DNA from: Membranipora membranacea
Taxonomy: Eukaryota; Bryozoa; Gymnolaemata; Cheilostomatida; Membraniporidae
Assembly: GCA_914767715.1 (NCBI GenBank)
Contig: OU612070.1
Span: 22,310,025-22,370,024, forward strand
Direction: 5' to 3'
Length of the DNA: 60,000 nt
Position numbers and translations under genes: made by a program. This document shows positions 1 through 10,292 of the stretch, in pieces; the first letter of the stretch is position 1; each line of letters opens with the position of its first letter. Below the pieces are notes generated by a model. It was not told where the DNA came from. It did not search any database and worked only from the letters and a program-made list of their open reading frames with translations.

Positions 1-737
1 TTGTTGAAATTGAGTCTTTTTTGCTGGGTTGTGTTGGTTTCACTCTTCTCAAAGCTTTGGATAGCAATCTCGGTGAGGATCATTTTATGATCCGAGATGT
101 ATGGTTTAATATTGCACGTAACAGTCAACTGATCCAATGCAGACTTATTAACCATAACAAGATCAAGTGTATTACCGGCTATGTGAGTGGACTCAAGAAC
201 AAGTTGAACCAGATCAGCATCATTTATAATTTCAAGAGCTTTGTTGTGCAATGCTTTCTTATTAGATGAAGGCTTAACATAGGATGTATCACCATCTTTC
301 CTCCAGACAATATCTGGCAGATTGAAGTCACCAAAATAAAGGCAGTTATCATGAACATTTTCATCAATCAAGGCTTCTAAATTGTCTAGACAGTATTCAT
401 TTGGCGGTCGATAGTACACAACAAAGTTAATTTTGACTTTAGGATGCACCTGGATTTGTAAAGTGACAGACTCACCTGGTCCGTAGGAAGTATTGAGGAT
501 GACAAGTGATGATTCAGTAGACGTGGCGAAAAGGGTTCCCCCAGCGCCTTTATTTCTATCGTTTCTATATAAAGTATACTTATTTCCTAAGAATTCGTTA
601 TCATCAAAATTTTCACCAATTTTTGTTTCAGTGACTGCTATGAGATCTGGTTTATATGTTTCAACATTTGCTTTAATCAGGTCCAGTTTTCCTTTAATAG
701 AGTTACAGTTCATACTGAGAACTTTAACTTTCCCCAT
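1..737 (-). CDS. LINE ORF2, N-terminal AP-like endonuclease domain (partial)
   Basis: This is the start of the retrotransposon polyprotein that nicks target DNA and primes reverse transcription. From the ATG at 737-735 the frame is open for 245 codons to the window edge. The endonuclease/exonuclease/phosphatase fold is recognisable by ordered motifs: MNCNSIKGK (residues 9-17, catalytic Asn region), TETKI with Glu37, a GAGG turn near 64-67, YYRPPN (108-113), GDFNLPD (136-142, catalytic Asp137 and Asn139), GNTLDLV (188-194) and SDHKM (215-219, catalytic His217). All expected active-site residues are present, with no frameshift or stop. The start is chosen because the conserved beta-strand (KVKVLSMN) begins at once after this Met, and because it overlaps the end of ORF1 by 14 nt in a different frame, a compact LINE arrangement. 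The reverse transcriptase is outside the window. Identification as an APE endonuclease is secure; the clade is less so. Confidence 0.9.
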   Translation of the reverse strand, partial: MGKVKVLSMNCNSIKGKLDLIKANVETYKPDLIAVTETKIGENFDDNEFLGNKYTLYRNDRNKGAGGTLFATSTESSLVILNTSYGPGESVTLQIQVHPKVKINFVVYYRPPNEYCLDNLEALIDENVHDNCLYFGDFNLPDIVWRKDGDTSYVKPSSNKKALHNKALEIINDADLVQLVLESTHIAGNTLDLVMVNKSALDQLTVTCNIKPYISDHKMILTEIAIQSFEKSETNTTQQKRLNFN

Positions 738-2262
738 TATCCTTGTTTGATTCTCCAGTGAGCTGTTTGTTGTTAGCACTGTCGTCTGCTTCAAGTTGTT
801 GTGTTGCAGGTGCCTGAATGCTCATGGAGACATCACCGGTAACTTGTGGGCAAGCTGGTTCAGCATTAGTGGCTAGCGGGTTAGCTTCTTTGGCTGGTGC
901 TTGTACAGATTCTTCGTCTTCATCATCTTCAAGAGAAGTATGGTATTCCTCCTCTGCTATATCATCTTCTTCTTTGTATAAGGATCTCTCACCGTTGGTG
1001 GTTTCATATATCTCACCTTTAAATATTTTAAATGATCTGTCTCCATGCTTAGCTCTGATGTTTGTCAGTTTCCTCACAAGAGCACGGTCCTCCCTAAGCT
1101 GTTCCTCATCTAAAAATGGTCTTGCAAACACATTCTTGAATTCTTCTGCAGTATCAGTATCAAATCGTAGCTTATTGACCTCTTTTATGAACATCCACTT
1201 TATAGCAGGGTTAATACATGTGATTGCAATGGGTGGATCTATTTTTCCATTTGAAGGTAAACGATCAGCCACTTGTATTTCAGTGGAATATATCTTACAT
1301 AAGAAGTGTAACTGCTCAATAATGTTGTTGATATTTCTGTTACCTTTCATATTATAAACTACTAATGTGAGATTAGGATCAGGGTTGAAACGGTGCTTCT
1401 TACTAGGCACTGTTGAGGGGTTCCTATTATTTACAAGTGGGTGACCACTTGAGTTTGTCATACCTCTACTCATATTATGGTTTCGTTGAAAAGGAGGCGG
1501 TGGTCTAGGATACCTGTTTTGTAGTGGGGGTCTGAGATACATATCTGGGGGTCTGGGATACATGTCAGGGGGTGCCATAACAGATGGTGGAACCTTATCC
1601 CATACATTATCTGATAGTCTGTGTCTATTAGTCATAGTATCATGGACATCATCCGACTCATACCATGATCGATTCTCTGTTCGACTGGGTCGACATGGGG
1701 ACAACTCCTCAGCAATGGGTTTAGCACACTTCAAGTTGTGAATTATACTACTGATTTCAGCGCTATTATCATATAGAGATTTGCCATGATCGGACACTAG
1801 CTTATCAAGGGACGATCTATGATCATTAACCATTTTGTCTAAATCAACAAGTCTGGCTGATAAGTTATTCAATATCTGTTCAGAGAGCTTGACTCTCTTG
1901 GGAGGCTCATCCAACATCATCTCTACTTTTTTGATAATACCAGAGAATAGGTTTTCTGAGTGCTTAGGTAACACCATTGGCTTACATTTGAAGCATAGAT
2001 ATACTAGAGGATTATCTTCATGTTTGTTAAGCATTTCGTAAATCTCAAGCTTCATCTTGCCGTCACATCTTATGTGAGTATAGTGTTTGCAGAAGTCTCA
2101 AGCTATTCCAGCATCGTTATCTTTCACTTCATTTGAGCATACCAGACAATTTTCATCACATGTCCCATTGGTCTTTGGCTTACCTTTGTTTTTGGCGGAG
2201 GCTGATGCTTTCTTGCTTACGCTTGTCTTCGATTGGCTTAGTTGTTCTTGACTTGAGGCCAT
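724..2262 (-). pseudogene. LINE ORF1: PHD-finger / coiled-coil / RRM-like RNA-binding protein with one nonsense codon
   Basis: ORF1 proteins bind the element RNA and form the retrotransposition particle. Read from the ATG at 2262-2260 the frame gives 512 codons with one stop, TGA at 2098-2100 (codon 55); the uninterrupted remainder is 724-2055, 443 aa from an internal Met. Upstream of the stop comes a Ser/Lys-rich leader, then Cys39-x2-Cys42; after it Cys58-x4-His63-x2-Cys66 and Cys90-x2-Cys93. This is the C4HC3 spacing of a PHD finger, and the stop sits exactly where the third Cys is expected. In the 443-aa part: a coiled coil (about 57-107), a Pro/Arg-rich tract with a repeated PPDMY motif (155-190), an RRM-like region starting LTLVVYNMKGN (229-298), a C-terminal domain with ARPFLDEEQLREDRALVRKL (311-330), and an acidic tail (361-383). 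The long start is preferred because it restores the zinc finger in frame without any indel. A single base change explains the stop; readthrough is possible but unsupported. Confidence 0.82.
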
Positions 2263-3112
2263 TTCTATAGCTACAATATGATTGGTAGGTTGGGGTAGGT
2301 TGTAAGAAAATGTGCATAAATTTTAGGAGTAGTTATAATGACTCCTCAAATAATACAGTGCTATCCCTTAACCTTCAATTTAACTTATGTCACTAGATTT
2401 GGTGGGTATGAAGAAGTGGTTAGCCTAAGTTAAGTGTATATGTTATCAGTTGTAAGACCTACTTACAGCTGACAACATTGATGGTCAAGTCTTCAATCAA
2501 TCCTTTCTCAACTTAGCCGGTCAAAAAAGGATAGACAGGAGGTTGATGACTGAATAAGAATAAGAATAAAAATGAACACTCCACAGACAACAGGCAATGT
2601 GAAAAAAATTGGTGTTGTTTGAAGTAGAAAAAGACCCTAACTGTGATGGTGAGATTTCCTTCTGACAGAAGATGATGCAGAACTGGTAGTTATATCAAAC
2701 TACTTTGGTTGTTGTTCAGACCCCCGGTGGGGCCTAAGCCCCTGAGCAGTCAGGACAGGTAATTTATCCTGTACCCAACAGTGATGTTTATGGACGGTTG
2801 GTTTGGGTTGAGGTAAGTGTTGTTGCTTCAGTCTTGGTGGTAGATATCAATTCAGCAGGAGATACTAGGTTATACAATGAAAAGTTAATCTTTTCTTTCA
2901 GAGCAGCAAATTTTGCAGCTTGCCGCCATGAAACCGGAAACACAATAGCTTAGGAAATTAATCTTAAGATATTCTTTTAACTCAAGTCAATGTATTCTCC
3001 ATGTGCACCGACTTGTCCATGCACATGCATCCAAAATTGAAAGTAGAAAGATTAGTGGATTCGCTGTATTCTTTTTCTGGGTCAAACCAATTAAGAAGCC
3101 AGTGAGGCTAAT

Positions 3113-3183
3113 ATAAGGAGTTGTCTGTTCCGACTGATTGGGAGCACAACTTGTCAAATTAAATTTTTTGCATTGGTCAATCA
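3113..3183 (+). repeat. Diverged direct repeat, copy 1
   Basis: About 70 bp beginning ATAAGGAGTTGTCTG and containing GGAGCACAACTTGTCAAATT. It matches 3244-3316 in the same orientation with scattered substitutions and a few 1-2 nt gaps. The copies are 131 bp apart. Whether this is a local duplication or two fragments of a dispersed repeat cannot be told from this window. Confidence 0.7.
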
Positions 3184-3243
3184 AGGGAGGGTGGGATTAA
3201 TCTAGGGTATTCCAACATCCCTGGTCAAACACTCCCCAAATCC

Positions 3244-3316
3244 ATAAAGAGTTGTCTGTCCCGACTGGTTTGGAGCACAACCTGTCAAATTAATATTTTT
3301 AACATTGGTTTAATCA
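3244..3316 (+). repeat. Diverged direct repeat, copy 2
   Basis: Second copy of the 3113-3183 sequence (ATAAAGAGTTGTCTG at its start, GGAGCACAACCTGTCAAATT inside, CATTGGTTTAATCA at its end). The level of divergence by eye suggests an old duplication. Confidence 0.7.
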
Positions 3317-3973
3317 TTACCGAAATCCTTAGGCTAGATAGAAACGTAGACATGACACTATATGGAGCATGAGCATTGAGACACTGAGGCGCTCAATTTT
3401 AGGCGACATGACAACATTGAAGGGTGTAGAAGCAATGATGCTATCATTGATTTACTGTCCACGATCCAGGTTTTTTTGTTGATAACTCGATCAATGGAAA
3501 ATGCAAATGGCCAGGTAGGCAGCCGAAGCGCCCACACCAATCCGACACAGAGAGCAGCAGCGGAGCCAAGGACCATTCTTTGTCAGTGCAGCGGCTGCTC
3601 AGACCACCAAGACATTGACAGAGAGTCTTCTGATATTTTAGCCACGTCAGTGAACTTCAATTCATCAGTTTTCAGGCTCCTGAATCTTGAGTATATTATC
3701 TTACCACGTTCACTCATACATTTTCAGGCCATACTTTGTCTAAATATCATTCCCAAACCGAGGGCTAGTACCCTTGGCATATATCAACATAACATCCAAC
3801 AGATTATTTAACACTTCATCCCTGGTAATGCGATCCCACAAGATAAATTAATGAAACTGGATCGGAACAAACGAATGCCACTTCAAGGCAACATTGTCGC
3901 ATATTCTACCCACTTGGGGCCGAATACTCGAGCAGAACAGACACCACTATTTTATTCATTTCGCTCATGTTTA

Positions 3974-4027
3974 TTTTGTATGGAGTTAAGTTCTTCCTGT
4001 TGAGGAAGAAGGCAACTCCATACAAAA
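3974..4027. repeat. Strong 54-nt inverted repeat (hairpin)
   Basis: The left arm TTTTGTATGGAGTT (3974-3987) pairs perfectly with AACTCCATACAAAA (4014-4027). Then comes a 3x3 internal loop (AAG/GGC), a second perfect 8-bp stem TTCTTCCT (3991-3998) with AGGAAGAA (4003-4010), and a GTTG loop. That is 22 paired bases in 54 nt. It could be a MITE remnant, a short-hairpin RNA precursor or a non-functional palindrome; it is shorter than typical animal pre-miRNAs. Confidence 0.75.
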
Positions 4028-4310
4028 AGTGTTTTGTTTACCTAATCAAATTTATCCACAACATTGTTCTTTAGAATTTTGTTACAAGTAGGTATTAATT
4101 CAATTTACTAATGACACATAGTTGAGATGCCTTTTCAACATTAAGATCGATTTTTATTCTTGAATAATAAACCAAGTTTGATACCAGAAAAGCAATCTAT
4201 ACCATACCAGAAAAACATGCTCCAAGGGCTCTCCAACCAGAACTGTCCTGCTTTGATGTTCCCCCGGTTTTTATATGCACCTGAGTTCATCACTGTGGAC
4301 AGGCCTGGCC

Positions 4311-4545
4311 AAAAAACCGGAGACTGCATTTGCCCATCCTCTTGAAAAAACGGCGATTGGATTGAGATTTTTTGTGTGATAAAAAGGTTTAATTATACAC
4401 ATTATTTATATGATAGCGATTGAACCCTCCAAAAAAGCGGAGATTGGATTTACATTTTTTGTCTGATAAAAAGGTCTAATTATACACATTATTTATATGC
4501 TTGCGATTAAACCTCCCAAAAAGGCGGAGATGGGATGTCTGATAG
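4311..4545 (+). repeat. Short tandem array, unit about 86-87 bp
   Basis: Two nearly full units, 4345-4430 and 4431-4517, share an A-rich start, a GCG(A)GATTGGATT block, TTTTTTGT.TGATAAAAAGGT, AATTATACACATTATTTATATG and a GCGATT.AACC tail. A truncated third unit starts at 4518 (AAAAAGGCGGAGATGGGAT). A degenerate partial copy, AAAAAACCGGAGACTGCATT, lies just upstream at 4311-4330. The unit has no similarity by eye to the 178-bp satellite that begins about 1 kb further on. Confidence 0.75.
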
Positions 4546-4866
4546 CTGACAGTAATTTAATTACGCCTAATACATAACAGATTTCATCAAAAGATAAAAC
4601 TGAGATTGGCCTCAGATTTGAAGTGGTTGAGGCTGTCTGGTATCACTTGCTCCCATCTTCTTGGTATTATTCTCTCTATCCGAAATCTCCTGAGCTGTGA
4701 GAACTTGAGATCTCACAACATAACAAGTGATGAAGGTGCTCCTTCATTGATCAGAGAGATGAGGGGAGGCGTGATAGTTTAGTACCTTAAAAATTGTGAG
4801 AAACATCTGCCAAGAAGTAAGAATTGTTATTATAATGTTACAAAGTGAAGAAGGGTGTTTCACACG

Positions 4867-4880
4867 ATGCATTAATGCAT
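4867..4880. repeat. Perfect 14-bp palindrome
   Basis: ATGCATTAATGCAT is its own reverse complement. No function can be assigned; it is AT-rich and could arise by chance in a region of this size. Confidence 0.5.
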
Positions 4881-4907
4881 AACTCATTGCAACACATGAA
4901 AGGAATT

Positions 4908-4974
4908 AAAGCTTGTGGGTACACAAGGTTTGCGGGAGCACCAAAGCATGTGGGAGCACAAATTACTCTGCAGG
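4908..4974 (+). repeat. Short triplicated motif (GTGGGxxCACAA-like)
   Basis: Three consecutive imperfect units of about 14-22 nt share a core: GTGGGTACACAA, GCGGGAGCACC and GTGGGAGCACAA. It looks like a small local tandem duplication; no coding or RNA role is apparent. Confidence 0.45.
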
Positions 4975-5585
4975 ATTTGACCGATTCTGCGCTCTGCCGC
5001 TGTAGAAGAGAAAGTCATTAACTGTAACTAACGATATGTATATGAAATAGGTCTTTTCAAACCCCGACATACTACTGGGTGGATATTGTGCAATAAATAG
5101 GGTGACTCATGCTGCGCTTCGTCATCACATGAAAATAGGTGAATAAAATTAACAGACTGATCTGAGAAGTGAGTCACTGCTCGGATCACTGATGTGCATA
5201 CTAGTATATAGTTGGTCAAGTGATCTAGTAGGTAAAGATTCAGGGAAAACCGATCAACCTAAATGACGAAAAAGTAAAGAAAAACTGGTTCAGATATATT
5301 GTTTCCCAAATCTTACTGACTCAGTTAGTGTCAAGTGACACCAGGGTCAGTGAGAGGTCAAGCACATTATTTGATCACAACTATGTTTCAAATCCGCGAC
5401 AGTTTTGTGATACTAAGGTACTCAATTATCCACTGAGTCATAATTTCCTTATATATACATGGAGAATTCTGGTAATGGGATTTAGAGTACAGAAGATCAC
5501 ATACAATGATTATAACCATTTCGCAGATGTTAATCATCCCATTGGTACATTCGGCTGCAATGAAATTTTTATGGAAAATGATCCG

Positions 5586-5760
5586 GAAAATCTTACTAGC
5601 TTAGAATCGCTTGAAACTCTGTTTTCAGGTCCGCAATGACGCCCCAAATCTCATCTTCAATATTAGCTCCCGTGGCAATGTCTTTAAATCGGAAAAAGTC
5701 CAAGGTACGGTCCATGGAAAATTAGCCAATATTTTTAGGCAGAATTCTTTTATTTCATAG
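5586..5760 (+). repeat. Degenerate first monomer at the array boundary
   Basis: Satellite similarity starts close to 5586 (CTTACTAGCTTAGAATCGCTTG). The first unit is the most diverged one: GACGCCCCAAATCTCATC replaces the usual GACGTCCCTATATC, and the block that normally reads TTTTGCCAGAAATTGACAAAA is collapsed to GGAAAAAGTCC. The next monomers (from ~5760) are closer to the type A consensus. The transition is therefore gradual in similarity but abrupt in position, as expected at an old array edge. Confidence 0.8.
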
Positions 5761-6699
5761 AAACGCTTGAAATTCCGATTTGAGGTTCGCAATGACGTCC
5801 CTATATCCAATCTAAAATATTAGCTCCGTGTGACGATGCATTTTAAATCATGGTATTTTGCCAGAAATTGGCAAAAATTGATAGGTACGGTCCTGGGGAA
5901 ATTAGCAAATATTTGGGCAGAAATCTTCACAAGCTTTAGAAACGCTTGGAACTCTTTTTTGAGGTTCGCAATAAAATATGAGCTACCTGTGACGATGCGT
6001 ATTCTGTTGAGGTATTTTGCCAGAAATTGACAAAAATCTATAGGTACGGTCCTGGGGAAATTAGCCAATAATTGGGCGGATTCTTTACTCGCTTAGAATC
6101 TCTGTTTTGAGGTTCGCAATGACATCCCTATATCTCATATAAAATATTAGCTCCCTGTGACGCTGCGTATTCTATCGAGGTATTTTGCCAGAAATTGACA
6201 AAAATCGATAGGTACGGTCCTGGGGATAATAGCCAATAATTGGGCAGAATTCCTTGCACGCTTAGAAACTCTTGAAACTCTGTTTTGAGGTTCGCAATGA
6301 CGTCCCTATATCCCATCTAAAATATTAGCTCCCTGTGACGATGCGTTTTAAGCCTTGGTAATTTACCAGAAATTGAAAAAAGATCGATTTGTACGGTCCT
6401 GGGGAAATTAGCCAGTATTCGGTCAGAAGTCTTAACTCGCTTAGAAACGCTTGAAACTCTATTTTGAGGTTCACAATGACGTCCCTATATCTCATATAAA
6501 ATATTAGCTCCCTGTGAGCATGCGTATTCTATCGAGGTATTTTGCCAGAAATTGACAAAAATTGATAGGTAAGGTCCTGGGGAAATTAGCCAATAATTGG
6601 GCGGAATTCCTTGCACGCTTAGAAACGCTTGAAACTCTGTGTTATGGTTCACAATGACGTCCCTATATCTCATATAAAATATTAGCTCCCTGTGACGTT

Positions 6700-9600
6700 G
6701 CGTATTCTATCGAGGTATTTTGCCAGAAATTGACAAAAATCGATAAATACGGTCCTGGGGAAATTAGCCAATAATTTGGCGTAATTCCTTACTCGCTTGA
6801 AACTCTGTTTTCAAGTTCGCAATGACGTCCCTATATCTCATATAAAATATTAGCTCCCTGTGACGTTGCGTATTCTATAGAGGTATTTTGCCAGAAATTG
6901 ACAAAAATCGATAGGTACGGTCTTGGGGAAATTAGCTTAGAAACGCTTGAAACTCTGTTTTGAGGTTCGCAATGAAGTCCCTATATCTCATATAAAATAT
7001 TAGCTCCCTGTGACGTTGCGTATTCTATCGAGGTATTTTGCCAGAAATTGACAAAAATCAATAGGTACGGTCCTGGGGAAAATTAGCCAATAATTGGGCG
7101 GAATTCCTTACTCGCTTAGAAACGCTTGAAACTCTGTTTTGAGGTTTGCAATGACGTCCCTATGTCTCATATAAAATATTAGCTCCTTGTGACGTTGCGT
7201 ATTCTATGGAGGTATTTTGCCAGAAATTGACAAAAATCGATAGGTACGGTCCTTGGGAAATTAACCAATCTTTGGGCTGAAAACTTTACTCGCTTAGAAA
7301 CACTTGAAAGTCTGTATCAAGGTTCGCGATGACGTCCCTATATCCTATCTAAAAGATTAGCTCTCTCTTACGATGCGTTTTAAATCTTGGCAATTTGCCA
7401 GAAATTGACAAAAATTGATAGGTACGGTTCTGGGGAAATTAGCCAATATTTGGGCAGAAAGCTTTACTAGCTTAAAAACGCTTGAAACTCTGTTTTGAGG
7501 TTCGCGATGACGGCCCTACATCCCATCTAAAACATTAGCTCCCTGAGACGATGCGTTCTAAATCTTGGTATTTTGCCAGAAATTGCAAAAAATTGATAGG
7601 TACGGTCCTGGGGAAATTAGCCAATATTTGGGCAGAAGTCATTACTAGCTTAAAAACGCTTGAAACTCTGTTTTGATGTTCGCAATGACGTCCCTATATC
7701 ATATCTAAAATATTAGCTCTCTGTGACGATGCGTTTTAAATCTTGGTAATTAGCCAGAAATTGGCAGAAATTGATAGGAACTGTCCTGGGGAAAATTAGC
7801 CAATAATTGGGCAGAATACCTTACTCGCTTAGAAACGCTTGAAACTCTGTTTTGAGGTTCGCAATGACGTCCCTATATCTCATATAAAATATTAGCTCCC
7901 TGTGACGATGCGTATTCTATCGAGGTGTTTTGCCAGAAATTGACAAAAATCGATAGGTACGGGTCCTGGGGAAATTAGCCAATAATTGGGCGGAATTCCT
8001 TACTCGTTTAGAAATGCTTGAAACTCTGTTTTGAGGTTTGCAATGACGTCCCTATATCTCATATAAAATATTAGCTCCCTGTGACGTTGCGTATTCTATC
8101 GAGGTATTTTGCCAGAAATTGACAAAAATCGATAGGTACGGTCCTAGGGAAATTAGCCAATAATTGGGCGGAATTCCTTACTCGCTTAGAAACGCTTGAA
8201 ACTCTGTTTTGAGGTTCGCAATGACGTCCCTATGTCTCATATAAAATATTAGCTCCCTGTGACGATGCGTATTCTATCGAGGTATTTTGCCAGAAATTGA
8301 CAAAAATCAATAGGTACGGTCCTGGGGAAATTAGCCAATAATTGGGCGGAATTCCTTACTCGCTTAGAAACGCTTGAAACTCTGTTTTGAGGTTTGCAAT
8401 GACGTCCCTATGTCTCATATAAAATATTAGCTCCTTGTCACGTTGCGTATTCTATCGAGGTATTTTGCCAGAAATTGACAAAAATCGATAAATAAGGTCC
8501 TGGGGAAATTAGCCAATAATTTGGCGTAGTTCCTTACTCGCTTGAAACTCTGTTTTCAAGTTCGCAATGACGTCCCTATATCTCATATAAAATATTAGCT
8601 CCCTGTGACGTTGCGTATTCTATAGAGGTATTTTGCCAGAAATTGACTAAACTCGATAGGTACGGTCTTGGGGAAATTAGCTTAGAAACGCTTGAAACTC
8701 TGTTTTGAGGTTCGCAATGAAGTCCCTATATCTCATATAAAATATTAGCTCCCTGTGACGTTGCGTATTCTATCGAGGTATTTTGCCAGAAATTGACAAA
8801 AATCAATAGGTACGGTCCTGGGGAAAATTAGCCAATAATTGGGCGGAATTCCTTACTCGCTTAGAAACGCTTGAAACTCTGTTTTGAGGTTTGCAATGAC
8901 GTCCCTATGTCTCATATAAAATATTAGCTCCTTGTGACGTTGCGTATTCTATGGAGGTATTTTGCCAGAAATTGACAAAAATCGATAGGTACGGTCCTTG
9001 GGAAATTAACCAATCTTTGGGCTGAAAGCTTTACTCGCTTAGAAACACTTGAAAGTCTGTATCAAGGTTCGCGATGACGTCCCTATATCCTATCTAAAAG
9101 ATTAGCTCTCTATTACGATGCGTTTTAAATCTTGGTAATTAGCCAGAAATTGACAAAAATCGATAGGTACGGTCCTGGGGAAATTAGCCGACAATTGGCC
9201 GGAATTCCTTACTCGCTTAGAAATGCTTGAAACTCTGTTTTGAGGTTCACAATGACGTCCCTATATCTCATATAAAATATTAGCCCCCTGTGACGTTGTG
9301 TATTCTATCGAGGTATTTTGCCAGAAATTGACAAAAATCGATAGGTACGGTCCTGGGGAAATTAGCCAATAATTGGGCGGAATTCCTTACTCGCTTAGAA
9401 ACGCTTGAAACTCAGTTTTGAAGTTCGCAATGACGTCCCAATATCTCATATAAAATATTAGCTCCCTGTGACGATGCGTTTTCAATCTTGGCATTTTGCC
9501 AGAAATTGGCAAAAATTAATAGGTACAGTCCTGGGGAAATTAGCCAATATTTTAGCAGAAATCTTTTCTAGTTTAGAAATGATTAAAACTCTATTTTGGG

Positions 9601-10292
9601 GTTCGTAATGACGTCCCTATATCCAATCTAAAATATTAGCTCCCTGTGACGATGCTTTTTAAAACTTGGTATTTTGCCAGAAATCTGCAAAAAAATGTAT
9701 AGGTACGGTACTGGGGAGAATAGCCAATATTTGGAAAGAAATCTTTTTTTGGCTTAGAAACGCTTGAAACTATGTATTTTGCCAGAAATCAGCAAAAGTC
9801 GATATGTACGGTCCTGTTGAAATTAGCGAATATTTGGGCAGAAATCTTAACTTGCTTAGAAACGCTTGAACCTCTGTTTCGAGGTTCGCGATGACGTCCC
9901 TATATCCCATCTAAAATATTAGCTCCCTCTGAAGATGCGTTTTCAATCTTGGCAATTTGCCAGAAATTGACAAAAATTGATAGGTACGGTTCTGGGGAAA
10001 TTAGCCAATATTTGGGCAGAAATCTTTACTAGCTTAAAAACGCTTGAAACTCTGTTTTGAGGTCCGTAATGACGTCCCTATATCCAATCTAAAATATTAG
10101 CTCCCTGTGACGTTGCGTATTCTATCGAGGTATTTTGCCAGAAATTGACAAAAATCAATAGGTATGGTCCTGGGGAAATTAGCCAATAATTGGGCGGAAT
10201 TCCTTACTCGCCTAGAAACGCTTGAAACTCTGTTTTGAGGTTTGCAATGACGTCCCTATGTCTCATATAAAATATTAGCTCCTTGTCACGTT
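6700..10292 (+). repeat. 3593-bp tandem duplication within type A, copy 1
   Basis: Landmarks recur at a constant offset of 3593: the 28-nt-deleted monomer (6921 and 10514; 8666 and 12259) and the odd ATCAGCAAAAGTCGATATG monomer (9788 and 13381). Left of about 6700 the match fails (CCCTGTGAC here, CCTTGTCAC at the equivalent site). Inside it, a ten-monomer unit of 1745 bp (6921-8665) is followed by a related 1848-bp segment (8666-10513), so the duplication was built on an older HOR. Confidence 0.82.

Larger units (their letters stand above)
1..2262 (-). mobile_element. APE-type LINE (CR1-like) retrotransposon, 5' half; continues past the left edge
   Basis: A non-LTR retrotransposon lies on the minus strand: ORF1 (2262 to 724) followed by ORF2 (737 to the window edge). 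Only the endonuclease part of ORF2 is inside; the reverse transcriptase and 3' end would lie to the left of base 1. A PHD finger in ORF1 plus an AP-like endonuclease at the start of ORF2 is a known arrangement in CR1-like LINEs, so that clade is favoured, but without the reverse transcriptase the clade is not proven. The 5' end of the element lies somewhere right of 2262 and I could not place it; no target-site duplication can be assessed. One nonsense codon in ORF1 means this copy is probably not autonomous, although ORF2 is open throughout the visible part, which suggests a fairly young insertion. Confidence 0.88.
2263..5585. other. Flank between the LINE and the satellite, no convincing gene
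   Basis: About 3.3 kb of AT-rich DNA. The open frames here are all under about 115 codons, show no recognisable domain, low-complexity signature or splice context, and lie on both strands, so I call none of them. Bases immediately right of 2262 presumably include the LINE 5' UTR, whose outer end I cannot see. Three small overlapping GC-rich stem-loops fall at 2721-2754 (CCCC/GGGG, GGGGC/GCCCC and CCTGA/TCAGG arms). An 8-bp inverted repeat (ATCACTTG/CAAGTGAT) brackets 4642-4731. The more substantial repeats in this stretch are listed separately. Confidence 0.6.

Noticed and set aside
818-1357. 179-aa plus-strand open frame opposite LINE ORF1 (also 493-750 and 1835-2041)
   Set aside because: Antisense shadows of the ORF1/ORF2 coding strand. 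The Ser-rich run is the complement of the acidic Glu/Asp tail of ORF1.
2098-2100. Selenocysteine or other programmed readthrough of TGA in LINE ORF1
   Set aside because: A single nonsense mutation is far more likely in a transposon copy. No supporting element can be identified by eye.
3358-3811. Overlapping small open frames on both strands in the flank (3358-3576 minus, 3476-3811 plus)
   Set aside because: Short, overlapping on opposite strands, no recognisable motif; consistent with chance.
5328-5639. 103-aa open frame spanning the array boundary
   Set aside because: It runs from unique flank into the degenerate first satellite monomer, so its C-terminus is satellite. No domain or low-complexity signature.
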